Shown piece after piece: positions 23,140-34,785 of a DNA stretch of 64,000 nt. Below the pieces are notes generated by a model, which had not been told where the DNA came from, did not search any database, and saw nothing but the letters and a program-made list of their open reading frames with translations. The DNA lies in NCBI GenBank assembly GCA_023014485.1, contig JAJOZX010005615.1, positions 200,001-264,000 of the forward strand, written 5' to 3'. The DNA is from Bathynomus jamesi. Taxonomy: Eukaryota; Arthropoda; Malacostraca; Isopoda; Cirolanidae. The position numbers and the translations under genes were made by a program. Position 1 is the stretch's first letter, and each line of letters starts with the position of its first letter.

Positions 23140-24745
23140 TATGTTTATCATTTCACATTTAATCTATACAGTTCAATGAAACATTTTTATATTAACCAAA
23201 TAATATAACATAGCATCAATTTCAATGGGAAAAAATATTTCTTCTTCAATAACGTACCAATTATTACATCTGAATGATTCTACCTAGGTTGAATGAAAGC
23301 ACTGACTCAACTAACATAATGTTGGTGATAGAATATATTAAAAATTATTAATAATAATTTCAAATAGTTGTATTTCTGTCACTGAATTTATAAGTATTAT
23401 TGCCAATGAAATGGGGGTAAAAGCAAGTCAAGTAAATTATTCTTCTCACTGTATCAACTTTAAGTTTTATCAAATCTGACAGGCAACTGAGTCATTGAGA
23501 GAAATACTTCAGTGCTCATAGCCCTTCACCATCAACAACAAGCATTGCTTGAAATTAATGTAAAATAAATTACAGTAACATGTTTTAATAAGTTTACATT
23601 ACTCACTACTGTACTTATATTTCTTTCAAACCAGTTCCGGAAAAGAGAATTTCCCATTGATAATCCTGCAACGATTTTTTATGAGGCGTGGCAGTCTTCT
23701 CCAGGTACCGGAAAGCATTTATCGAATACTCTGGGATCTTCCTTAAAATTATCCTAAGGTAAAACAATACACTTGCTTTACACACATCTTATTTGCGTCA
23801 AGGGGCGTTTCTTATTCAACGCGGGGGATGTAAATGAGTCGAACAATAGGCCCCGCCCACTGTGGGTCTGAGCTTCGCAGTGTCACCTCCATCTTCGGAG
23901 TTGTATTTATTGTCCACGCACGATAGTGCGTGAACAAATCTTTTTTGACCCCGACTAGCACTGCGCGACGGCTCTTCCGAAAACTATAATTTTTTTCAGA
24001 AGGAACTACCCCACACACACACTTTACACCAAAAGATAGAGGACGTCGCCGAGAATAATTTGATGTAAACATCGAGCAAATTCATTTACGACAAAAGAGT
24101 GAAGAGCAAAGTTTATGTGGCCAAAATGTTGTTCAGCTGAGTAAGTCATCTGTCCGCGTGATGCTGGGCGGAACTTATTTGTCCACAGTTTAAATCTCCG
24201 CCCAGCCTCCGCCCCACCTCTCGTGTTCTTAATAGTAAAAATAATAAATAATTTTGTGCCTCTAGTTAGACCACTCTTGTACAAAATTTTAAATCAAGGA
24301 AATCAAGGAAAAGCAAGTCAGTCCATAAATTTACAGAAATACCACAGCCATAAAAATTTTGAACTTCACATCCAAAACCAGTGAGACCAAATTTGTGAAG
24401 CTGCACCCGAATGTAAGTGGTTCATGAGCTTAAAGTAAATGTTAAGTTCTCACTGGCTCAAAAACTTCTGTTCAAAGGATAGAATAAATGTTAATTTTGT
24501 GCAATATTTGTGTTTAAAACAAAAAGTTATTGCCCATAAAAATCATCAACTACTCTGAAAAATGCGTCCTGCAAAAAGGCTATTTTGTCTGCATAATGAT
24601 AAACTTTAAAAGGAACAGGACAAGAATAAGACATAAAAAACATTTGGCATTAAAAATTGAAAGTTAAAAAAAAATATTTAGCGGCAGCTTTCAGAAAAGA
24701 AAAATTTATACTCTATGTATATGCTACAATTTAGAAACTTTTATG
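23140..24745. other. Intergenic; GC-richer island at 23810-24240
   Basis: Mostly AT-rich without genes. The part at 23810-24240 is GC-richer, has several CCGCCC/GGGCGG boxes and a CACGCAC-GATA-GTGCGTG palindrome near 23917. It contains two overlapping 86-codon minus-strand frames with no recognisable domain. It could be a promoter or first exon of a host gene, or an old repeat. The stretch 24600-24690 recurs in inverted orientation at about 34203-34290. Confidence 0.35.
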
Positions 24746-25029
24746 TTACACACAGACCCTGCATTAGGCCTGTTCCAAAATCAACTTTTTCTTATTTTCA
24801 TAGGTTTCTGTACATTTTCCCATGCCTTTTGACCTGAAAAAGCCGAAAATCACAACTATTTTGACCTAGGATGTTGGGAAGCATTGCCGCATGGAGCTTT
24901 AAATTTTCTGCCTTGAAATCGGCCAAAGCGCCAATTCCGGGGTCCCTTGAATTATGTTTTGCACTTTAACTTTTGATCTAAACAAGATAGAGCAACAAAT
25001 TAGGTATCAAATGAAAGAGCATAAAATTA

Positions 25030-25085
25030 ATAAATAATAATAATAATAAATAATAATAATATAATAATAATAATAATAAATAAAT

Positions 25086-25116
<31 letters not shown>

Positions 25117-25118
25117 TT
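25030..25118. repeat. (TAA)n tract
   Basis: An imperfect TAA/ATA tract lies between the left inverted repeat of B2 and its gene. Confidence 0.85.
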
Positions 25119-25191
25119 ATCTATCATTTTTCAGGAAACAACAGAAACTCAATCAGAATCTAGAAAACCATCTACAAGTTACAACTTCACA

Positions 25192-27663
25192 ATGGCATTA
25201 AGCAAGGAGCTGAGGGAGCTCCGTGGGCGCACAGTTGATATCTCAGAACCTCCACGTACTGTCCACAGGCAGGTGTCAACTGGGCCATCTACCAGATCTC
25301 TCACTGAAACTTTCCTGGTTGGATACCCTTCAGCTTTTATCAGTGGTTCCCAGCTTCCCACCAACAGACAGGCGTTCCAGTATTTCCTTAATCTTCAGAA
25401 TTTACCGGAAAATGCAGGGAGGCCCATGGTTCAAGACCTTGCATATGAAACAGTTGAATCTATCATCCCATTCTGGCAGATGGCTAGGATCAAGACAATG
25501 ACCAAGTACAACGCAATGAAGCTCTTCATGAAACTACATGAGAAACATCGTGCGCTGGTGAAAAGCAAAGGAAGAGCAAGTAACCCTGGAGGAAAAAGAG
25601 GAGCATTTGTGCTGGAATTAGACAGCCTGTTCGATATAGGAGCTCCAGATGCAATCCAGGAAATACAGAACAACAGACTGTTATCCAGAGAGAAGAAAGA
25701 TGAGGATATCAGGTTCTACGAAGACCAAAAGACTGAGAGGAAAGGTCATATGTCTGGTCATGACAAGATTTTGAGACAAGATCCCTGCAGCAAGCAGCGA
25801 GGAATGAAAGACTGCAGCATAGACAAGAACAAGGTAAAACTAATTACTTTGAACGTTACAAAAAGTTTTAAGTTTTACTCCATTGCGATATTTAGCATAT
25901 ACTTAACAATTACTGTCTTAACATGTACTATTTTACAGATGCAGCAGAACAAGAGGCAGTTGTTCATGTGGATGACATTACCTGGGGTGACTCAACTGAC
26001 AACGACGCTAACACAGAGGACATGGATTACCATCAGCCTCGTCCTGGATGTTCTCACCATCAAGACACTGTGACTAGTGTGACTTTGACGTTTCCAAGGA
26101 AGGTCATGGCATCTGCAATACAGCTGATCGTCTTGGTTTATCAGACAATCAAGTTACTGCCATGGTTTCTGCCACCTTGAAAGCTGGAGGGGCTGATCTG
26201 GATAACTTCGTCATCTCAACCTCAACAACACGTCGCAACAGAATGCTGTCCAGGTATAATATCAGCCAGAGTCACATGTCCAAGTTTTGTGAAAAAACCC
26301 CACAGTACGCTGCCTTACACTGGGATGGAAAGTTGCTCAAAGATGTCTCGGGCAGTGAACCTGGAAGTACCTCAGAGACTTTAGCTGTGCTAGTGTCTGG
26401 TCCACCTTCATACACTGAAGGAAAGTTATTGGGAGTACCTGTCATCGACAATTCTTCTGGCACAGCTCAGGCTGAGGCTTCAATGGATTTACTGGAGACA
26501 TGGGAACTTACGGATAATGTTACTGCCCTTGTTTTTGACACTACATCCAGTAACAATGGAGTTCACAGAGGAGCTGCCAAACTGCTAGAGAAAATGCTGA
26601 ACAAAAAGGTGTTTTATCTGGCCTGTCGACATCACATCCTGGAAATCCTAGTAGGAGCAGTTTGGGAGAAGCTGTTTGGGAAGGTGAAGGGGCCAGATAA
26701 TCCCTGGTTTGAGCATCTGAAGGATGTTTGGACGGACTTGTCCAAGGAAAACCCAAAGATGCTGGCTATCAACAGCAAATGGCTGAAGGAAAAGAAGAAG
26801 AACAGTGAAGAAATACTCCAAGACATTCTAACAGCAGAAAGGCTTCCAAGAGCCGACTACAGGGAAATGGCTGAACTGACAGTCATTGTTCTTGGAGGAA
26901 CGCCTCCTCGAGGTATTCACTGGAGTCGACCAGGCGCCATTCATCAGGCCAGATGGATGGCCAGAAACCTGTACTCCATGAAAATGCTGATGTTTGCAGA
27001 TCAATTTGAGTACGACGAAGACACTGTATCAAAGCTGGAAAGACTCAACACCTTCCTTGCGCTGTTCTACACTCCTGTATGGATGATGTCAATGTCTGCT
27101 GCAGATGCTCCCGTGAATGATCTAAGTCTAATCCAGGACATGTTGAAGTACAAGAAAACTGACCCAGAGCTTGCTGATGCAGTACTTAATAAGATGGAAA
27201 ACCACAAATGGTACCTGACGCAGGAAGTCGTGCCATTTGCCCTGTTCAGCAGTAGATTGAGTGACACATTGAAGCACGACATTGCTGCCCAGTTACATGC
27301 CACTGAGAAGCCAGACAGCTTCAGAACAGGAAAGCCTCTATTCCAGAGAGTCACAGCTAAGACCACCCTGGTTGATCTCATTGGCCCAGAATCACATTTC
27401 CTGCTGGACACACTGAACATTGGATCCGAGTGGCTTCTGGAACCTGTCACGTCTTGGCCACAGAATGAGGACAACAGAAAAGCGTTGGACTATGTAAGAA
27501 TCTGAAAGCGGTGAATGACATTGCTGAACGTGGTGTCAAGATGATGAGCGACTTTGCAAATGTCACAACAACAGATGCCAAGCAAAGGGACTATCTCCTT
27601 CAAGCTGTGGAGTTCAACAGACGCCGCTTTGACAGCTTCAAGAAACAAACTCTCAACAACTGA
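25192..27663 (+). pseudogene. Transposase-like gene of B2, intron-containing, two frameshifts
   Basis: The gene resembles B1 throughout. It starts 49 bases after a pyrimidine-rich TTTTTCAG acceptor. ELDSLFDI marks the end of the N-terminal module (near 25615). A probable intron runs from GTAAAA at 25833 to TTTTACAG at 25939. The core reads LHWDGKLLKD (near 26320), VFDTTSSNNG (near 26530), CRHHILEIL (near 26625), ARWMARNLYSM (near 26950) and IAERGVKMM (near 27520), giving the D, D, CxxH, E order. One frameshift lies near 26075, where the sense frame changes before GLSDNQVTAMVSATLKAGG. A second lies near 27495, after which the C-terminus continues to the stop at 27661-27663. The decay is light, so the copy is fairly young. 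Confidence 0.8.
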
Positions 27664-27902
27664 CTGTGTAAATGTCATTATGAAATTAATCATCATGTAA
27701 TGCTTTCACTTCTTGATCGATTAGACTTGTGACAAAATGTTAATCTCAAATTTGTGTCATGAATAAGGCGCCTTGTCTGCCTTGAGTGTGAGAAAACGAA
27801 TTTTGTGATATTTCTGAAATCTTTGTATGTACCAATGTGCCATTTCTTGTTCCAAGACCATCATAATTGTATAAGTTAGAAAGAGGATTAAAAACACTTT
27901 AA
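27664..27902. other. 3' part of B2 between gene and inverted repeat
   Basis: AT-rich non-coding sequence. It probably holds the 3' untranslated region of the B2 gene. Confidence 0.5.
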
Positions 27903-28211
27903 TTTGGTGCCTATTTTGTTGCTCTATCTTGTTTAGATAAAAAGTTATAGTGCAAAACATGATTCAAGGGACCCCGGAACTGGTGCTTTTGGCCGATTTC
28001 AAGGCAGAAAACTTAAAGCTCCATGCGGCAATGCTTCCCAACAACCTAGGTCAAAATGGTTGTCATTTTCGGCCTTTTCAGGTCAAAAAGCATGGGAAAA
28101 AGTACAGAAACCTATGAAAATAAGAAAAAGTTGATTTTTGAACAGGGCTAACCCTGCATGGAACAAGGAACTTTTCTGGAAAAATAAAATTCACTATAGT
28201 CCGAATAACTA

Positions 28212-28760
28212 CAGTGGATACCCCATAATTCGACACTTTTGTGGCTATACGTATACCTGCGTCGAATTAAGGGAATTTACGAATTAACCGAAATGTACGA
28301 AATGTGTCCTATAATTTGCACTTTCAGAAAATCTGTCACCCCTAATTCGCACTTTTTCGTTGCGCATTAGGGGTGACGAATTGTACCCTGTAATTCGCAC
28401 TTTCATAAAACCTATTGCACTTTTTCGTACTCTCCAACATGTCAGAGCATGCGTAGGTGACCTGGCGGGGGTCGGACTAAGCATCGCGTTGGGAACTGTA
28501 GAGGGCCCACGTGGTATTTTCATACTATTTTTGGGTTAATTCTTTCACTGTGCGAAATTTTCTCCGCTATTTCGATTTCTTACTTTTCACTTCATTTGCA
28601 TTTTTACGAATTTTTCTCCGCTATTTCGATTTCGTACCTTTTCCACTTCGCATTGTTTTGGAAAAAATGTGAAATTTTCTCAAATAATTCGTATTCCGAA
28701 TGCTAATCGAATTAAAGCAAAACACAAATTATCGGGTTACGAAATAGGGGATATCCACTT
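28212..28760. mobile_element. Pogo/Tigger-like MITE
   Basis: Its left end is CAGTGGATACCCCATAATTC; the right end read inwards is AAGTGGATATCCCC. It is flanked by TA at 28210-28211 and 28761-28762. Internal repeats of AATTCGCAC and ACGAATT type are present and there is no transposase. It interrupts the CACTATAGTCCGAATAA arm of the outer palindrome. Confidence 0.7.
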
Positions 28761-28945
28761 TAATGATAAATGGAAAATACTAATTTTTTTTCTTGTTCAT
28801 GATGGAAGCTAGTGACCCGTTGCCCACGTTGGGCTTCCATCATGAAAAAGAAAAACTTTAGTATTTGTCATTTACCATTACTTATTCGGACTATAGTGGA
28901 TTTAATTCTCCCAGAAGAGTTCCTTGTTCCATGCACGGTCTGTGT

Positions 28946-28949
<4 letters not shown>

Positions 28950-29006
<57 letters not shown>
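28950..29006. repeat. Long (TA)n microsatellite
   Basis: An uninterrupted TA run abutting the right edge of the outer palindromic element. Confidence 0.95.
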
Positions 29007-29008
<2 letters not shown>

Positions 29009-29009
29009 T

Positions 29010-29910
29010 ACACCCCTGGAGTTTAGTGAATTGAAACCTCCAAGAGGGTATGATATTGTACTCCTGGATCGGAAGGACCGCCTCAATATCTTGCCCAACC
29101 ATTGCCACAGAGCACACCGAACTCTCTGTTCATTTAAAAGTCACTGTGTATAGATTCTATGGTTGCCAAAGAAACACGTCGGTAGTTATGTTCTTATAAA
29201 TCAAGTTAATGTTTTCAATCAGTTATAATGAATCAAATTTATCTTCACAAAAAGTTAATAATATGAAAATTTCTTTTATGTTACTGAGTACAGTAATAGT
29301 TTAATCTTAATTCTAAGATAATCAGATCTACGTTAAATGTTGCTTGAGCCTACTGCCTAACCTACAATCAGAGCTCCAAGCCCGAATTTCCGTATACACA
29401 ACCGTAAAGCAATTTTCTAACGAGCTGAACTACCCGTCAGCCCGGAGATCCCTTCTAAGATGTTCAACCTCGTCCGTTCTGAATCTGTTTTTCCAAGCTT
29501 CAGGTTCTTATTGGTAATATTGAACGTATGAGTCAATTGCTAAGTCTACTGCCTATCCTACAGTCAGACTCCAATTGAAAACCCGTTAATCTTCAAATTC
29601 TCGTTAACGGGCTGAAAACCCGCCATTTCAGCCCGGAGACCCGTCTCCTTGGAATCTACTGTAAGGGCGCTGAGCCCCTTCTTATATATCAAAGGAACGG
29701 AACTTGCCTACGCCACCACGCTAGCGGTTGACGTCACCTGAGAATTTTGGAGAAGCTAGTGTCTCACAATCCATTGTGTCTTCCAGGTGCAATCAAGATC
29801 CGGCTGCGTCACTGGCGTGTGATTTCCGTTCGGGAGAAAATTAATCATACACTAGCGTGTGACTTATTGAATGAATGAAATTATATAAAAATAATTTACT
29901 TCGATGATAA
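29010..29910. repeat. Intergenic with an imperfect ~200-bp tandem duplication
   Basis: The stretch at about 29348-29460 (CTACTGCCTAACCTACAATC and following, through CAGCCCGGAGA) recurs at about 29550-29645 (CTACTGCCTATCCTACAGTC). No coding is supported. Confidence 0.6.
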
Positions 29911-29917
29911 ATATACA

Positions 29918-30133
29918 GAAAATCAGCACGGACTCCGATCAAGAAAATCATGCCTATCACAACATATACAGCACTATAGCAACATCCTAGATGCACTGGA
30001 AGGCAATGAAAACTACGATGTCATACACGGATTTTGCTATAGCTTCCGACAAATGTGAGCATGGTATAATAGCACATAAAATTAAATATATGGGAATAAC
30101 AGGCAAAGTGGATCTACAACTTCCTCAGAAAAG
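29918..30133 (+). pseudogene. LINE reverse transcriptase, upstream part of a split copy
   Basis: The frame begins ENQHGLRSRKSCLSQ, the fingers block preceding the first catalytic aspartate, and continues through DALEGNENYDVI. In another frame it continues with FAIASDKCEHGIIAHKIKYM, where the usual FAKAFD-like block has a changed residue. It ends at the 8-bp duplication of the hAT element at 30134 and continues after 32648. Confidence 0.65.
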
Positions 30134-30447
30134 GTCTACAGTAGTGATGAAAGTCGGTATTGAAAATCGGTATTTATACCGGTATTGGACAAACGACACG
30201 ATACCGATATCGTAATTATCGATACCGGGTTTTCGGTATTGAAGAACTGCCTATTGTCTTTATTGTGGGAGCAATCAGCAAATGTCAAGTTAACAAAGAT
30301 GTTTTTTGTAGGATTTTGTGGCCAATGTGGGTAGAAATAATGATTTATCTTCATACATAACTTACACATGCAGTATATCTTTGAGGAGCGTCATTAGTTT
30401 ATGTCACAATTTATCATTTGTTATAATATTATGTTATTGACGTTATA

Positions 30448-31446
30448 TGACGCGTTCGGTGGAGAAGGGGCGAACGCCACAAAATTCGAAAAATGAGTTT
30501 TTTGTCGTATAATTATCCTTTAAAACCTTTGCTTTACCTATGCAAAAAATTAGATGTTAGTCTGCACTCTTTCACGGTAAAATTTAGGTTTTAATGTATC
30601 TCAGAGAAATTCACTCCGCATCATTGCTTCACATTGAACACATCTATCTACTTTCTGGTCACTCGACAATGCCCTGTGATGCTCAATTTGGAAAATTGAA
30701 CAAAATATAAAAAATAATTACAGCAATATTATTTACACCAAAAAAGATTATGTTACGGCCATAACTACAGCCGTTTCGCAGCGCTTCCTAGTTGTAGAAA
30801 TGAAACAGGCTGATTTTCTCGATTTTGACGTCCTAAAACGTGCATTGTCATTAGGAAATCAACAACTACTAAATTTACAGATGCAAGAAAGTTAATATTT
30901 GACTTTCAACACAAAGAAGGCTACGTAATATCTACTGCATACCGCACAACCCCAGATAATAGCCATCCCGTCAGACTGCAGAAAGGGAAAAAATCCTACA
31001 GTGTCAGTTTATTCAATCTAGCCCAGCAGACACTGCAAACAAAGTATTCCCAATTGCTGCTAATAACTAAGGAAAAAATAAAAGATCTCAAAGAATTATC
31101 AGACCTAATGCCTGCAACTGCAGTGAACTACTATACAAGATTGTTAAAGGAACTGGAAGAAACCGAAACAGTTGAAGCAGGTAATACAACATTCGACGAA
31201 GAGGACCAAATAATGGATTACGCCAGTTAACATCAGAAGCTATCAGTAAATAATATTGTAAAATTTCTTGGCGTTTTATTATATCGACATATTACACAAC
31301 AATATTTTATTCAAATATGTGTTCAAATTCATACAACATTTCAATAAACCGGAAAAATACAAAGGTTTAAAGTTTACAAACTTTAACTGCATTTTGTGGC
31401 ATAATTCGAAAATGTTGCGTTCGCCCCTTCTCCACCGAACGCGTCA
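30448..31446 (+). mobile_element. Nested 1-kb inverted-repeat element
   Basis: Ends TGACGCGTTCGGTGGAGAAG and, read inwards, the same sequence continuing through GGGGCGAACGC. The inverted repeats are about 30 bp. A TA duplication fits the flanks but is not certain. It lies inside the hAT element at 30142-32639. Confidence 0.8.
30747..31230 (+). pseudogene. C-terminal fragment of an unrecognised protein in the nested element
   Basis: A frame with SQRFLVVEMKQADFLDF (about 30763-30820) shifts near 30825 and continues as KFTDARKLIFDFQHKEGYV, then TPDNSHPVRL and QLLLITKEKIKDLKELSDLM, ending at a stop at 31228-31230. The end resembles C-termini of arthropod element proteins in which a lysine-rich stretch precedes a LxxLSDLMP-like motif, but I cannot name the family. 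It is presumably the remains of the transposase of the 1-kb element. The catalytic part is missing. Confidence 0.45.
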
Positions 31447-31761
31447 TATGATGTGTCCCTTTTCTGAAAAGGGAAACTATCATCCAGAACTCTCGCCTTA
31501 AACATTTGAAATCATATAAATACGTATTGAAACGTTCAAAAACGTTTTTACACGATTCCAAAACCAGCGTTGCTTTTTCAGATTCGTTATTGAGTTCATT
31601 CAGATTTCGAATTTCGTACTAGACGCTTGCAGTGGTTGATTGATGAGCATATTTCACAAGTTAAATTTTGTAATTTTGTTACGTGCGCATTGCAATCTTG
31701 TGATATGGGAATAAACTATTTCTTACTTTAAATAATATACCCCTTCGAATCTATTACAAGA

Positions 31762-32256
31762 ATGTCAAAAAAATCAATCGTGTGAAATTATTTTATTAAG
31801 AAAAATAAAGACGAAGCCTAATGTTCAAAGTGTGGAAAAGTTATAAAGTGCAGTGGGGACTCCTCAACTAGTGGATTATCTGTTCATTTGAAAACAATTC
31901 ATAATATAAATGTTGCTGAAATCAAGATAGGTGAAAATCAACAACATAAAAATCAAAAAACTTTGGATATTAACAAAAAATCTATTGAAGAAGAAATTGC
32001 AAAACTTGCATGTGTTGATGGATTTAACTTCCGCTCTATTGCCACAAGTGAATTCAGTCAAGAGAGTTTAGCTAAAAATAAATATGATAAGCCTCATCCA
32101 ACTTCACATTCAGGTTTCGAACATATGGTAATTAGATTTCATGAAAGAAAGAAGGCTGAATTGATAGATCACTTTGGGAAATTAGTGAGTAAAGGAGTTC
32201 GATTTTCTATAACCCTTGATGAATATATCTCATTTCAAAACCAAAATAAGAAATAA
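31762..32256 (+). pseudogene. hAT transposase N-terminus with BED zinc finger
   Basis: The frame starts with ATGTCAAAAAAATC and has two stops, one after codon 7 and one before CSKCGK. The BED-type finger is CSKCGKVIKCSG, then GLSVHLKTIH, with two cysteines and the usual histidine pair. It is followed by EEEIAKLACVDGFNFRSI and ends at GVRFSITLDEY, which is where the first catalytic Asp of hAT enzymes (TLDEW-like) lies. The remaining two thirds of the transposase are absent, so this is an internal deletion derivative. Confidence 0.75.
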
Positions 32257-32647
32257 ATATGCAAAATTATTAATAAACTTTTTTTTTTAAATGTTATTTT
32301 TTCCTTTTACCTTTGGTTATCTGATATACTTAATCATTATAGATAGTCCTTCCTTTTTCCGGCCTTTCCCTAGGAGCTGCTGTTCAAACTTTTTTCAATG
32401 AATGGTATTTTCCTTTGGTGTCGGTGACAGAATTTAAAAAGTAACTTCAGTTTTTATTGTTGTTAATGTGGTGAGTACTACAGATCCTGCAGGCTTGTGG
32501 GAGGGTTGGCACTTGGCAGGGTGACACCAAAAAAATCATTATAAATTATTATCTGCATAAAACCGGTATCAACACCGGTATCAGTAAAATAATTGTTCAA
32601 ATACCGGTATTAAAAATTGTTGGTATTATTTCATCCCTAGTCTACAG

Positions 32648-33729
32648 GTCGCCAAAATTCAAGGTATCTCATCATCAGAATCGGAAGTACGCAGCTCAGT
32701 AGCACAAGGTACAGTACTGGCCCCACTCCTGTTTATTATCATGCTAACAGACATAGACAGTGGAGTAAACAGCAACAGTAGAGAAACATCGTCTGCAGAC
32801 GATACAAACACCAGCAGAAAAATCAGCGATGCAAATGAAGTGGAGGCCTTGCAGAGGGACACGAACAAAATATACAAATGGTCAGAATACAGCAATATGA
32901 CATTTAACACCGAGAAATTTCAGCTTTTGAGATATGGTAGAAATGAGGAACTTAAACAGACTGCATATTATGCTCCAGATTGACAGGAAATTCAAAGAAC
33001 CACGAATGCGATCGATTTGTGGGTGACAATGACCGATGATTCAAAATTCGAAACACAAAATCAGATAGCGATAAATAAAGCAAAAAGATTCGCAGGACAG
33101 GTAATAAGAACGTTGAAAAGAAGGGACAGGACAATAATGATTCCCCTGCTAAAAACACTGATTATACCAAAACTTCAATACTGTTCAGTTTTGACGTCCC
33201 CATATAAAAAGGAAAAACTAATAGACTAGAAGAAACTCAGAGACATTTCACAGCCAAGATTGATGCCTGCAAAGACCTCAACTACTGGGAAAGACTATGT
33301 AAACTAAGTCTGTACTCCCTGGAGAGAAGAAGAGAGAAGTACATCATAACCTACATATGGAAAATGATCGAAAAATTGGTACCAGATCTCAAACTAAACC
33401 CAATTACCATTCAAACAACACTGGAAAATAGGAAAGGCAGAATGTGCAGTGTTCCCAAATTAAAGACCTGACAAAGGACCTCTTCAACACTAAATGAAAA
33501 TAGATTGGTTGTCAGGGAGCCAAGACTTTTTAACCAGCTTCTAAAGGACCTCAGAAACGTTACAGTGATCAAAGTTGAAGTCTTCAAGAGAAGACTAGAT
33601 GCCTGGCTCAGGACGGTACCAGATGAGCAGGGTGTACCTGGCTATGTGTGGTGGATAACGCAAGAAAGCAACTCACTCCTCCACCAAGCCAGGCCTAGAG
33701 GCGTGGACACCAACTTGACCTTTGTATGA
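32648..33729 (+). pseudogene. LINE reverse transcriptase, downstream part of the split copy
   Basis: Continues the LINE interrupted at 30133. SADDTN near 32792-32809 is the catalytic block (normally ADD). NMTFNTEKFQLLRYG (near 32895), KRFAGQVIRTLKRRD (near 33080), KTLIIPKLQYCSVL (near 33150) and the tail EVFKRRLDAWLRTVPDEQGV (near 33578) follow in order. There are stops at about 32981, 33227 and several places before 33505. The tail matches 20124-20330, so both belong to related LINEs. Confidence 0.75.
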
Positions 33730-33857
33730 AGAAAACCAACATACGGAACATCAACGAGGTCAACAAGGTCAGAAACAGTATACATATTAAAATATACATA
33801 CTGAAACCAATGCGAAAAAGTACAGTATATACACAAAACTCTCTGAGTATATCTTAA

Positions 33858-34085
33858 TGTCTCATGGCCAAGTAGGTAACCTGGCGGCTCACAAATTTCA
33901 AATCTTCAGTGACATTGGTTCGAATCTTACCGAGGTAAGGTAGATATATTAAAACTTAAGTTGCTGTTAGTATGTCGTTCTCTGATTAACATAAAATTAA
34001 TATGCATGTACATTGTACACTCGTAATGAAGATAAACTGAAATGGTATTTAAATGATATTTTCTCCAATAGATGACACCACCCCG
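33858..34085 (+). repeat. tRNA-derived SINE, copy 2
   Basis: Begins TGTCTCATGGCCAAGTAGGT and has a B-box-like GGTTCGAATCTTACC. The tail ends CTCCAATAGATGACACCACC. It is the diverged sister of 14318-14570. Confidence 0.65.
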
Positions 34086-34777
34086 AAAAGTATTTCATCA
34101 AGCATTGAATTTTGATGAAAATACTGTCATCACCTGAGGGCACTTGTTCGATAAAAGAATTTCCCACATCTTGATGAAAATTCTAGTCTTAGATTTTAAA
34201 ATATTTATTTAGCTGCCGCTAAATATCTTGTTTTTAATTTTTAATTTTTAACGCCAAATGTTTTTTGTGTTATTCTTGTCCTATTATAAGGTTTATTACT
34301 ATGCAAAAAAAAAAAAAAAGAGTTGCCATTTTGCAGGATGTACTTTTCAGACTAGTAATACATGGGGTGGGTACCCACTTACCTTTATCTTTTACATATA
34401 ATTTTTCTGACATTTTGTTTTATACTTCAAGTGTGATGGCAGAAATGATCATATTTTACATAAAGTTTATATTAACACAGCATATTAAAATGTATGTTAT
34501 AAAGTTTCAAAACTAAAGAAAGTTTGAAGCATAAAATATTGAAAATTTTGCATAACTCGTTGAGTAGCTATACAACTTTATTTAAAAGTAGCTGGGAGAT
34601 ATTTCATTATATTTGATGCTTATCTCGAGTTTAGATTTTTGGATTTTCGGATTCATAAATCATAGAACTTAGTTTTGAATACGATATTATCTTAAAGTAA
34701 TCTTCGATACTCTTGTCAGATAGATTCAAGTTCATAAGGAATTGGCACTGAGTTATAAAACTGATATTTTCAAATAA
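34086..34777. other. Intergenic; includes an inverted copy of 24600-24690
   Basis: AT-rich, no gene. The segment at about 34203-34290 is the reverse complement, with mismatches, of the segment near 24600-24690 (shared AACATTTGGC and TTTAGCGGCAGCT). A run of A residues lies near 34308. Confidence 0.5.
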
Positions 34778-34785
34778 TATTTTTT

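Larger units (their letters stand above)
24765..28150 (+). mobile_element. DNA transposon B2: 250-bp inverted repeats, 9-bp duplication
   Basis: The element is 3,386 bp. Its left end begins TAGGCCTGTTCCAAAATCAA; the right end, read inwards, begins TAGCCCTGTTCAAAAATCAA. The similarity continues for about 250 bp on each side (24765-25012 and 27903-28150). The flanks are ACCCTGCAT at 24756-24764 and again at 28151-28159. Removing the element and one of these copies restores the left arm of the outer palindrome exactly as its right arm predicts, apart from one C/G difference, which supports the boundaries. One transposase-like gene lies inside. Confidence 0.9.
24748..28947. mobile_element. Outer palindromic element, split by B2 and a pogo-like MITE
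   Basis: After removing B2 (with one copy of its target duplication) and the pogo-like MITE, the left arm reads ACACACAGACCCTGCATGGA and continues through CACTATAGTCCGAATAA. The right arm (about 28763-28947) is its near-exact reverse complement. The arms meet at GATGGAAGC and GCTTCCATC near 28800-28845. The result is a foldback with arms of over 100 bp. Its right edge runs into (TA)n. Confidence 0.7.
30142..32639 (+). mobile_element. hAT element inside a LINE
   Basis: The 2,498-bp element begins TAGTGATGAAAG and ends in TTTCATCCCTA, with exact 8-bp flanks GTCTACAG at 30134-30141 and 32640-32647. ACCGGTAT-containing subterminal repeats lie at both ends (near 30180-30240 and 32560-32610). It carries a truncated transposase and a nested 1-kb element. 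Confidence 0.9.

Noticed and set aside
23812..24284. Two overlapping 86-codon minus-strand frames
   Set aside because: No recognisable motif and two mutually exclusive frames; reported only as a GC-richer island.
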